Origin: Piscinibacter sp. XHJ-5
GTDB lineage: Bacteria > Pseudomonadota > Gammaproteobacteria > Burkholderiales > Burkholderiaceae_C
Reading direction: 5' to 3'
DNA length: 64,000 nt
NCBI RefSeq assembly: GCF_029855045.1
Contig: NZ_CP123228.1
Location: forward strand, 682,001-746,000
Shown: in pieces, positions 52,950 through 61,204 of the stretch
How positions within the stretch are numbered: position 1 is the stretch's first letter
Layout of the letters: every line of letters starts with the position of its first letter
Program-made: the position numbers and the translations under genes
The notes under the pieces: model-generated
What the model saw: only the letters and a program-made list of their open reading frames with translations
Told to the model about the DNA's origin: nothing
Databases searched by the model: none

Positions 52950-54449
52950 ATGGATCTCGATCTGGTGCAACGAACGGCCATCGCGGCGGCTGTGGCCCTC
53001 ACGAGCGCGGGCTTTGCAGCCGTGTGGATGTGGCGCCGCCGGCGCGGCGGGATGGTGCCGGTGCCAGCCATGGCGCTGGATCCGGCCACCGGGTTGCTGA
53101 CCCGCAGCCGCTTCCAACTGGCCTTGCAGGAAGGTCTTCTGTTGTCGGCGAAGCGTGGCACGCACACCTGCGTTCTGCATGTCGCAGTCGACGGCGTGCG
53201 GCTCGCGGTCGACGACGGCGGGCCCGCGCTGGCCGCCAGGATGCTTGCCGCCATCGCGACGCTGCTTCGGCAGTCATGCGGCCTGTCGACGCCAATGGCC
53301 CGCGTGGGCAATGACGAGTTCGCGATCTGGCTGGACGGGCCCCAGGAAGCAGGCGAGAAGCTCGCGGCGCGAATCACCCAGGCGTTTGCCGTGCCCTTGA
53401 GCGTCGACGGACGCGATGTCGAGCTGGTCGTGTCGGTGGGCCTGGCCGTGGCGCCCGAGCACGATGCCGGCGTGCGACTGCTCGACAAGGCCGCTGCCAC
53501 CGCGCGCAGTGTTCAGCGCAGCGGCGGCGGCGCGCACGCTGTCTTCGATCCGCGCATCGAGGTGGCGCACAACCAGGAGATCGCGATCGCGCGCGAGCTC
53601 CATGAGGCGGGCGCCAAGCGCCAGCTCGAACTCTTCTTCCAGCCCAAGATCGATGCGCGCAAGCTCGAAGTGAGCGCGGTGGAGGCGCTGCTTCGCTGGC
53701 GGCATCCGACGATGGGCCTCGTCAGCCCGGCGCGCTTCATCCCGATCGCCGAGCGCCAGGGCCTGATGGAGGCTCTCGGGCAGTGGGTTCTCGACGGTGC
53801 GATCAAGCAGGCCGCGGCCTGGCGCGCCGCCGGCTTGCGCTTCCGAGTGGCCGTCAACATTTCCGGCGTGCACTTTCGCCAGGACGATTTCGTGGCGAAG
53901 CTGGAGCGGGGCCTGAAGGCCCACGGCCTGCCGGCGGAGCTGTTGACCTGCGAGGTCGCCGAGGCCGTGCTGATGGAAAAGACGGCAGCGAACCGCCACC
54001 GGCTGGCCCGTCTGCAAAAGCTCGGGGTGCAGCTCAGCGTCGGCGACTTCGCGGCAGGTCCTGCGAGCCTGTCCGCGCTGGAGTCGCTTCCGGCGCACGA
54101 GGTCAAGGTCAGCCGCGGCCTCGTGGCGGCGCTGCCGGCCGACGCCGAAGCGCGGCGCACGGTGGAGAAGATCGTGGCCGTGGCACATCAGCGGGGGCTG
54201 CGGGTGGTCGGCGAGGGCGTCGAGAACGAGGCCCAGCGCGACCAGGCGGTGCGGCTCGGTTGCGACGAGCTGCAAGGCTACTTGTTTGCCAAGCCCATGA
54301 GCGCGCGCGCCGTGGGGATCTGGGGCGCTGATGCCCAACGGAATCTTGCCCAGACCTTTCGGCCGGCACAGTTCAAGGACACGCAGATCGTCGACGTGCG
54401 CGCGAGCGACGCGGCCTTCGTACAGACCCGCATCTCCATGCGTCGATAG
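52950..54449 (+). CDS. Membrane GGDEF-EAL protein with degenerate catalytic motifs
   Basis: A 499-residue protein with one membrane helix (about 8-27), a GGDEF-like domain (about 42-200) and an EAL-like domain (about 210-455). The cyclase signature is RVGNDEF (GNDEF, 120-124) and DxLTxLxNR is not kept. In the EAL domain EALLRW (245-250), Asn303, Glu335/Glu338, Lys386, Glu422 and Gln442 remain. DDFGTG is changed to GDFAAG (365-370), losing one metal-binding aspartate. Full phosphodiesterase activity is unlikely. A FliA-like promoter lies upstream, pointing to motility control. Confidence 0.88.
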   Translation: MDLDLVQRTAIAAAVALTSAGFAAVWMWRRRRGGMVPVPAMALDPATGLLTRSRFQLALQEGLLLSAKRGTHTCVLHVAVDGVRLAVDDGGPALAARMLAAIATLLRQSCGLSTPMARVGNDEFAIWLDGPQEAGEKLAARITQAFAVPLSVDGRDVELVVSVGLAVAPEHDAGVRLLDKAAATARSVQRSGGGAHAVFDPRIEVAHNQEIAIARELHEAGAKRQLELFFQPKIDARKLEVSAVEALLRWRHPTMGLVSPARFIPIAERQGLMEALGQWVLDGAIKQAAAWRAAGLRFRVAVNISGVHFRQDDFVAKLERGLKAHGLPAELLTCEVAEAVLMEKTAANRHRLARLQKLGVQLSVGDFAAGPASLSALESLPAHEVKVSRGLVAALPADAEARRTVEKIVAVAHQRGLRVVGEGVENEAQRDQAVRLGCDELQGYLFAKPMSARAVGIWGADAQRNLAQTFRPAQFKDTQIVDVRASDAAFVQTRISMRR

Positions 54450-54509
54450 GCGGCGTTCGCGGCCTGGGTGGGCGGTGAGCCTGGGCGCCGCCACCGATCC
54501 TCGACCCAC

Positions 54510-55592
54510 CTACAGGTTCAGGAACACGGCGAAGCGGTCCAGTTCGTCGTCCAGCGCGGCGCGGAACGCCCGCTCTCGCGGGGCACGTCCGGCCACGTAT
54601 CCCATGCCCGCATCCAGCGCGCCGTCCTTCACCGACACGTTCGCCCACCCGATCACCGCGTCGCGCCACAGCAGTGGCAGCGCGTAGTAGCCGAGCTTGC
54701 GACGCGGCGCCGGCGTGTAGGCCTCGAAGCGGTAGGCCCATTGCCAGAACAGCTCGAAGCGGCGGCGGTCCCAGACGATGGGATCGAAGGGCGCGAGCAA
54801 GCGCGCCTCGTCGCTCGGTGCGTGGCGTGCCGACATCGGTCGCTCGTGTGCCGGCCAGTACCAGTCGATGCCGTCGATGCGGTGGTGTGCGAGCCGCTGC
54901 TTGGCCCGCTGCAGCGCCGGCCCCAGCTCGTTGCGCCACTGCGGCGCGCCCGATCGCAGAAAGCGCACCAGCGTGACCAGCGTACCTGCCGGCAGCGGCG
55001 CGTACTTGGCGACCACCACGTCGATCAGTGCATCGAGCCGCGTCCGCGCATCTTCCTCGTGCGGCGGATGCTCGTGCGCCGCGTAGATGCGGATGCCGCT
55101 CTCGCGCCGCACGACGCGCAGCAGGCCGCGATAGTGCATGCCGTCGAGCAGGCGCGTCGTCGCGCTCGACGAGCCGCCCCAGTAGTTGGTGACGCGCCCG
55201 TGAGCGAATGTCGCGTCGACCTCCCGCGGATGCACCTCGCCCCGCTCGCGGATGAAATCGAGCACTGCCGCCGCGAGTCTTTTCGTCGCGCTGTCCCACA
55301 CCGCGGTGGCGGTGCGCGGATGCATGAGCGCCTGGACGTTGCGCGTCACGAAGCCGTAGTTGACGAAGTAATCCTCCTCGATGGGCAGCCGCGGATAACG
55401 TTGTTCCAGATCGCCGGCCCGATAGTCCCTCACGCGGTGCCGCAGCGTCAGGTCCTGGGCGCGCGCCGGCGCCCGGATCGGATCGGCCTGGATGAAGCCG
55501 AGCTTCGTGATGGCGCGCGGCAGCGTCGTCGGCGTGAAGAGGCTGCGCGAGACGGCGTAGCGGCGCAGGTCGTCGAGCGTCAGGGTGGGCAT
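54510..55592 (-). CDS. YcaQ-like winged-helix DNA glycosylase
   Basis: A 360-residue protein of the AlkZ/YcaQ family (HTH_42), DNA glycosylases that unhook interstrand crosslinks. It starts MPTLTLDDLRRYAVSRSLF and carries LGFIQADPIRAPARAQDLTL, the region with the catalytic Gln-x-Asp (QAD). RGEVHPREVDATFAHGRVTN and LLAPFDPIVWDRRRFELFW follow. The length is a little shorter than E. coli YcaQ. It is divergent from the lipoprotein trio. The start gives the conserved N-terminus; the frame is open upstream. Confidence 0.88.
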   Translation of the reverse strand: MPTLTLDDLRRYAVSRSLFTPTTLPRAITKLGFIQADPIRAPARAQDLTLRHRVRDYRAGDLEQRYPRLPIEEDYFVNYGFVTRNVQALMHPRTATAVWDSATKRLAAAVLDFIRERGEVHPREVDATFAHGRVTNYWGGSSSATTRLLDGMHYRGLLRVVRRESGIRIYAAHEHPPHEEDARTRLDALIDVVVAKYAPLPAGTLVTLVRFLRSGAPQWRNELGPALQRAKQRLAHHRIDGIDWYWPAHERPMSARHAPSDEARLLAPFDPIVWDRRRFELFWQWAYRFEAYTPAPRRKLGYYALPLLWRDAVIGWANVSVKDGALDAGMGYVAGRAPRERAFRAALDDELDRFAVFLNL

Positions 55593-55779
55593 GCGCCGAT
55601 CATGCCCAAAGTCGGCGTTGTCGTTTGCATGATGAATGACGCGTGAACGATGCCACGGTCGAGCCCGGCGGCGCGATGCGGCGCCTCTGCGGCGCCCAGG
55701 CTCGCTTAGACTTTTTTGCAAGCTCTCGGGGCCCTGGCCCGTCAAAGCGAGCGATGTCTTCAACGGAGGAAGGGATCCC

Positions 55780-56457
55780 ATGCGTCAACCTCGCTCGGCC
55801 GCGTTTGCGGCCGTCTGTGTTCTCGCCCTGGCGGGCTGCGCCACGGAAACGTCGCGCAGCGTGCAAGTCGAGAAAGTTCAATCCGCCGCCGCGCCGTACA
55901 CGGGCGCGCGTCTGCCGATCTCGGTGGGCAAGTTCGACAACCGCTCGAGCTTCATGCGAGGCGTGTTCTCCGACGGCGTGGACCGGCTGGGCAGCCAGGC
56001 CAAGACGACGCTGGTGTCGCATCTGCAGCAGACGCAGCGCTTCTCGGTGCTCGACCGCGACAACATGGACGAGACCAAGCAGGAGGCCCGGCTCCAGGGC
56101 GCCGCGCAGACGCTGCGGGGCGCGTCGTATGTCGTCACCGGCGACATTTCCGAGTTCGGCCGCAAGGAGGTCGGCGACCACCAGTTCTTCGGCATCCTCG
56201 GTCGCGGCAAGAGCCAGGTGGCGTACGCGAAGATCACGCTGAACATCGTCAACAGCCTCACGTCCGAGGTCGTCTTCTCGGCGCGCGGCGCCGGCGAATA
56301 CGAGCTGTCGAACCGGGAGGTGCTGGGCTTCGGCGGAACGGCCGGATACGACGCCACGCTCAACGGCAAGGTTCTCGACCTGGCCATGCGCGAGGCGGTG
56401 AACACCCTGGTCGCCGCCCGGGATGCGGGGCAGTGGGGCCAGGAGGTGCGTCGATGA
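55780..56457 (+). CDS. CsgG-like lipoprotein
   Basis: A 225-residue lipoprotein (FAAVCVLALAGCATET, Cys20) of the CsgG/HfaB family: RLPISVGKFDNRSSFMRGVF, LVSHLQQTQRFSVLDRDNMD, GASYVVTGDISEFGRKEVGD and YAKITLNIVNSLTSEVVFSA. CsgG itself forms the curli secretion pore, but this shorter form lacks the obvious pore-forming hairpins. GGAGGAAGGG lies upstream. The stop overlaps the next gene by 4 bases; no curli genes are nearby. Confidence 0.88.
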   Translation: MRQPRSAAFAAVCVLALAGCATETSRSVQVEKVQSAAAPYTGARLPISVGKFDNRSSFMRGVFSDGVDRLGSQAKTTLVSHLQQTQRFSVLDRDNMDETKQEARLQGAAQTLRGASYVVTGDISEFGRKEVGDHQFFGILGRGKSQVAYAKITLNIVNSLTSEVVFSARGAGEYELSNREVLGFGGTAGYDATLNGKVLDLAMREAVNTLVAARDAGQWGQEVRR

Positions 56458-56855
56458 TCGGCACTGCCGCGCTGCGCCGGCTGGCAATCGCCGGCTGCGC
56501 GATGGGCCTGGCCGCCTGTGCCACGAAGGTCGCGCCGCTCTACCAGTGGGAGACCTTCCCGCGCCAGCAGTACGACACGCTGCTGCGGGCCGGCTCCAGC
56601 CCGGTCGAGCAGATCCGCTTGATGGAGGCCCAGGCCGAGAAGGCGCGTGGCGCCGGCGCGCAGCTGCCGCCCGGATTCCGCGCCCACCTGGGCATGCTTC
56701 ATCTCGACACCGGCAACGCCGACCAGGCGCGCCAGCTGTGGCAGGCCGAAAAGGTGGCGTTCCCCGAGTCGTCGCCTTACATGGACCGGCTGCTCAAGCG
56801 CCTGGACACCCCCACGAAGAACGACACCGCCGCAAGGAAAGGCAGCCCGGCATGA
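56454..56855 (+). CDS. DUF4810 lipoprotein
   Basis: A 133-residue lipoprotein (IAGCAMGLAACATKVAPLYQ, lipobox Cys22) with the DUF4810 signature PLYQWETFPRQQYDTLL and one TPR-like pair (GFRAHLGMLHLDTGNADQAR, LWQAEKVAFPESSPYMDRLL). Middle gene of a three-lipoprotein operon. Both junctions are 4-base overlaps, so the three products are made in step and probably form one complex at the outer membrane. Confidence 0.88.
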   Translation: MIGTAALRRLAIAGCAMGLAACATKVAPLYQWETFPRQQYDTLLRAGSSPVEQIRLMEAQAEKARGAGAQLPPGFRAHLGMLHLDTGNADQARQLWQAEKVAFPESSPYMDRLLKRLDTPTKNDTAARKGSPA

Positions 56856-57526
56856 ATGCGAAACGAGCTTTCCTGTGGGTCTGCGTCGCGGGCCTCATGG
56901 TCCTTGGCGGCTGCGCGACGAAGGCGCCGCCGCACGACTACTCGGCATGGATGAAGGCCAAGCCCGCGACCCTGCTCGTCATGCCGCCGGTCAACGACTC
57001 GCCCGACATCAAGGCCACATCCAGCGTGTGGTCGCATGCGACGCAGCCGCTGTCCGAAGCCGGGTACTACGTTCTGCCGGTGACGCTGGTCGACGAGACC
57101 TTCCGGCAGAACGGCGTGCAGACGGCAAGCGACGCGCACGACATCCCGTACACCAAGCTTCGCGATGTGTTCGGCGCCGATGCCGCGGTGTACATCCGGG
57201 TCAAGCGCTACGGCACCAGCTATGCCGTCGTCTCGAGCGAGACCCGGGTCGATGTCGAGGCCCGCATCGTCGACCTGCGCAGCGGGGCGCTGCTGTGGCA
57301 GGGGCAGGCCTTTGCGTCGTCCGCGGAGCAACAGCAGCAGTCGCAGGGCGGGCTGGTGGGGTTGCTGGTGACCGCCGTCGTGAAGCAGATCATCGGCACC
57401 GCCACCGATGCGGCATACAACTACGCCGGCATCGCCAACGCGCGCATGCTCGCGGCGCCCCGCTACAACGGCGTGCTGGCCGGGCCGCGCTCGCCGCTGT
57501 ATGGGCAGCCGCCTCCGTCGCAGTAG
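56852..57526 (+). CDS. DUF799 (GNA1162-type) lipoprotein
   Basis: A 224-residue lipoprotein (CVAGLMVLGGCATKAPPHDY, Cys21) of the DUF799 family, represented by meningococcal GNA1162. Motifs are LLVMPPVNDSPDIKATSSVW, YYVLPVTLVDETFRQNGVQT, DVFGADAAVYIRVKRYGTSY and VEARIVDLRSGALLWQGQA. The GNA1162 fold resembles periplasmic parts of transport systems such as TolB-like domains. It is the last gene of the CsgG/DUF4810/DUF799 trio, also clustered in Neisseria. Confidence 0.88.
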   Translation: MNAKRAFLWVCVAGLMVLGGCATKAPPHDYSAWMKAKPATLLVMPPVNDSPDIKATSSVWSHATQPLSEAGYYVLPVTLVDETFRQNGVQTASDAHDIPYTKLRDVFGADAAVYIRVKRYGTSYAVVSSETRVDVEARIVDLRSGALLWQGQAFASSAEQQQQSQGGLVGLLVTAVVKQIIGTATDAAYNYAGIANARMLAAPRYNGVLAGPRSPLYGQPPPSQ

Positions 57527-57532
57527 GCCGGC

Positions 57533-57566
57533 AAGAAAAAAGCCCCATCGAACCTTCGATGGGGCT
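57533..57566 (-). terminator. Intrinsic terminator of metK
   Basis: A 12-bp perfect stem (AGCCCCATCGAA with TTCGATGGGGCT, 2-base loop) is followed on the minus strand by a run of T. On the plus strand only a weak TCTT follows, so it mainly serves metK. Confidence 0.8.
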
Positions 57567-57586
57567 CTTGCGAGACGCCGGACGGG

Positions 57587-58765
<1,179 letters not shown>

Positions 58766-58775
58766 TCGTAAACTC

Positions 58776-58925
58776 CATCAGGTTGCGGATGCGTTGCCGG
58801 CCTGATGTGAGGGGAGCGGCGAACGCTTTAGCGGAATTTGTTGGACTTGGCGTCCGGCAGCAATCCCGTGAACCGGCGTTTGCTGCGTCGCCCCGCAAGT
58901 AGTTCAGTAACTCGGCGACCTGGCG
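58776..58925 (-). promoter_or_regulatory. Structured metK leader, possible regulatory RNA
   Basis: Three stems can be drawn on the minus strand: GGTCGCC-type 58914-58919 with 58887-58892, GCAGCAA with TTGCTGC (58880-58886 with 58857-58863), and CATCAGG with CCTGATG (58801-58807 with 58776-58782). The last ends directly at the GGAG ribosome site (58773-58776). No known SAM riboswitch consensus was recognised. Confidence 0.45.
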
Positions 58926-58930
58926 ATTAT
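58925..58930 (+). promoter_or_regulatory. Candidate -10 element of the lipid A acyltransferase gene, leaderless type
   Basis: GATTAT, seven nucleotides, then the ATG at 58938. It overlaps the opposing metK -10 element. Confidence 0.35.
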
Positions 58931-58931
58931 A
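58926..58931 (-). promoter_or_regulatory. Candidate -10 element of metK
   Basis: A perfect TATAAT on the minus strand. Transcription would start near 58919, giving a leader of about 155 nt. No strong -35 is visible upstream, where the acyltransferase coding sequence lies. Confidence 0.5.
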
Positions 58932-58937
58932 AGAAAC

Positions 58938-59828
58938 ATGCTCACCCTGTTCCGCTGGCTGTCGCGCTGGCCCTTGTGGCTTCTGCACGTGATGGGCGGC
59001 GCACTCGGTTGGCTGAGCTACGTGCTCTCACCGCTCTACCGCCGCCGCTTCCAGGACAACGCCCGGCAGGCAGGCGTGTCCGGGCCACCGTCGCGGGCGG
59101 CGATCGCCGAGGCCGGCCGGCTGCTGACCGAGCTGCCCTACCTCTGGATGCGCCCGGCGTCGCGCTCCATCCTTCGGCACGTGACCTGGGAGGGCGATGG
59201 GCTCATCGACGACGCCCACGCGCGCGGCCAGGGCATTGTCTTCCTCACGCCGCACATGGGCTGCTTCGAGGTCACCGCGCAGGCGTACGCCGAGCGGTAC
59301 GCCGCCCGGCACGGCCCGATCACCGTGCTGTACCGGCCCGCGCGCAAGGCCTGGCTGCGCGAGCTGGTCGACACCGCGCGGGAACGGCCCGGGCTGGCCG
59401 CCGCGCCGGCTACGCTGGCGGGCGTGCGGCAGATGATGCGGGCCCTGCGGCGCGGCGAGGCGGTCGGGCTGCTGCCCGATCAGGTCCCGCCCCACGACAT
59501 GGGCGTATGGGCGCCATTCTTCGGCAGGCCTGCATACACGATGACGCTGGCGGCGCGGCTCGCGCAGCAGACGGGCGCGGCGCTCATCCTCGCCTGGGGC
59601 GAGCGGCTGGCGCACGGGCGCGGCTACGTGGTGCACCTGTCGCGCTTCGACGAGGCGCTGCCGACGGGCGGCGAGGGTCAGGCAGAATCCGCCGCGGCCG
59701 TGAACCGGGCCATGGAGCGCCTGATCCGGCAACGGCCTCAGCAGTACCTGTGGGGCTACGACCGCTACAAGACACCACGCGGCACCGCCCCCACCGACGG
59801 CGCGGCGGCGCCGCATCGAAGGGACTGA
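58938..59828 (+). CDS. Lipid A acyltransferase (LpxL/HtrB family), first copy
   Basis: Inner-membrane enzyme that adds a secondary acyl chain to lipid A. The 296 residues have an N-terminal hydrophobic helix (about 10-32), the motif FLTPHMGCFEVTAQ in which the catalytic pair is His106 and Glu111 (HX4E), and GLLPDQVPPHDMGVWAPFFG. RQRPQQYLWGYDRYK closes the domain. A second gene of the family follows 3 bases later. No ribosome site precedes the ATG. Confidence 0.92.
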   Translation: MLTLFRWLSRWPLWLLHVMGGALGWLSYVLSPLYRRRFQDNARQAGVSGPPSRAAIAEAGRLLTELPYLWMRPASRSILRHVTWEGDGLIDDAHARGQGIVFLTPHMGCFEVTAQAYAERYAARHGPITVLYRPARKAWLRELVDTARERPGLAAAPATLAGVRQMMRALRRGEAVGLLPDQVPPHDMGVWAPFFGRPAYTMTLAARLAQQTGAALILAWGERLAHGRGYVVHLSRFDEALPTGGEGQAESAAAVNRAMERLIRQRPQQYLWGYDRYKTPRGTAPTDGAAAPHRRD

Positions 59829-59831
59829 GGT

Positions 59832-60707
59832 TTGGGCTCTCGCCTGCTGCTCGCGATCTTCTGGCTGCTGCACTGGCTGCCCCTGCCGCTGCTGGCCGGG
59901 CTGGGCCGCGGCGTCGGCTGGCTGCTGTACGGCCTGGCCGCCTCGCGCAGGGCGATCGCCACCCGCAACGTCGAGCTGTGCCTGCCGCACCTGCCCGCCG
60001 CGCAGCGTCGCGCGCTGGTGCGCGAGCATTTCGAATGGCTGGGCCGCAGCATCGTCGAGCGCGGCCTGCTGTGGTATGCCTCCCCCGATCGACTGCGCCG
60101 CCTGATTCGGGTCGAGGGCGACGTGTCGCTCGCCGAGCGCAGTGAACGGCCGGTGATGTGGCTGGTGCCGCACTTCATGGCGCTCGACGTCGCCGGCGCG
60201 GCGACGCAGCTGTTCCAGCGCCAGCAGGTCGCATCGATCTACCAGGAGCAGAGCGACCCGGTGATGGACGCTGCAATCCGCCGCGGGCGGCTGCGCTTCA
60301 ACCAGGGGGAGGTGTTCCCGCGCAGCGATTCGGCAAAGCCGCTGATCCGTGCCATCCGCAAGGGGTGGGCGTTCTTCAACCTGCCCGACATGGACTTCGG
60401 CGAGCGCGATGCCGCCTTCGTGCCCTTCTTCGGCGTGCCGGCGGCGACGCTGCTCGCACCTTCACGCATGGCCCGCGCGCTCGACATGGTGGTGCAGCCG
60501 GTCGTCGCCGAGATGCTGCCGCGCGGGGCCGGCTACCGCGTTCGCTTCCTCGATCCGTGGACCGACTTCCCGAGCGACGACCCGCTGGCCGATACCGCCG
60601 CGATGAACCGATGGATCGAGTCCGAGATCCGGCGCAACCCGGCCCAGTACCTCTGGGTGCACAAGCGCTTCAAGACGCGGCCTGCGGGAGAACCCTCGTT
60701 GTATTGA
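59832..60707 (+). CDS. Lipid A acyltransferase (LpxL/HtrB family), second copy
   Basis: A 291-residue paralogue of the preceding gene with a hydrophobic N-terminus (LLLAIFWLLHWLPLPLLAGL). The standard HX4D pair is in LVPHFMALDVAG (His114, Asp119), followed by SIYQEQSDPVMDAAIRRGRL and DMDFGERDAAFVPFFGVPA. The end reads RRNPAQYLWVHKRFKTRP. The start is TTG with GAGG directly upstream. Together the two enzymes would add both secondary acyl chains; which acts first is not visible. Confidence 0.92.
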   Translation: MGSRLLLAIFWLLHWLPLPLLAGLGRGVGWLLYGLAASRRAIATRNVELCLPHLPAAQRRALVREHFEWLGRSIVERGLLWYASPDRLRRLIRVEGDVSLAERSERPVMWLVPHFMALDVAGAATQLFQRQQVASIYQEQSDPVMDAAIRRGRLRFNQGEVFPRSDSAKPLIRAIRKGWAFFNLPDMDFGERDAAFVPFFGVPAATLLAPSRMARALDMVVQPVVAEMLPRGAGYRVRFLDPWTDFPSDDPLADTAAMNRWIESEIRRNPAQYLWVHKRFKTRPAGEPSLY

Positions 60708-60771
60708 GGGCTGCGTTGACGAGAGGGCGGTCGCTGCCGATAGTGGGCGCCTTTTGTCGGAGCCCGCTCGC

Positions 60772-61197
60772 ATGAACGCCAAACCCGCCTTCCTCTCCCC
60801 CTGGCAGCCGCAACTGCTCGCGGTGCTGCGCATCGTCAGCGCCTACATCTTCCTGCTGCATGGCACGGCCAAGCTGCTGCACTGGCCGCACATCGCCATG
60901 TTCGACAACGTCGATCCGTTCTCGATGACGGGCATCGCCGGCATCCTCGAGCTGGTCGGCGGCATCCTGCTGCTCATCGGGCTGTTCACCCGACCGGTGG
61001 CCTTCGTGCTGTCGGGCGAGATGGCGGCGGCCTACTTCATCGGCCACGCCTCGCGGGGCGCGCCCCTGCTGCCGGTGATCAACCAGGGCGATGCGGCGGT
61101 GCTGTACTGCTTCGTCTTCCTGTACCTCGCCGCCGCGGGTCCGGGCACCTGGTCAGTGGACACCGCGCGCGCCAGGACGCGGGCCGCGCCGACCTGA
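60772..61197 (+). CDS. DoxX family membrane protein
   Basis: A 141-residue inner-membrane protein with four predicted helices: LLAVLRIVSAYIFLLHGTAK, GIAGILELVGGILLLIGLF, VAFVLSGEMAAAYFIGHA and AVLYCFVFLYLAAAGPGTW. It fits DoxX. DoxX proteins are linked to redox or thiol stress in some bacteria, without a defined activity. The first ATG after the acyltransferase gene that gives the family N-terminus was chosen. It converges on the phosphofructokinase gene with a 7-base gap. Confidence 0.9.
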   Translation: MNAKPAFLSPWQPQLLAVLRIVSAYIFLLHGTAKLLHWPHIAMFDNVDPFSMTGIAGILELVGGILLLIGLFTRPVAFVLSGEMAAAYFIGHASRGAPLLPVINQGDAAVLYCFVFLYLAAAGPGTWSVDTARARTRAAPT

Positions 61198-61204
61198 CGG
61201 CAGC

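Noticed and set aside
58820..58845. GCTAAAG in the metK leader, reminiscent of the 3' part of SAM-II riboswitches
   Set aside because: The other conserved SAM-II elements and the pseudoknot could not be placed; the short match alone is not evidence.
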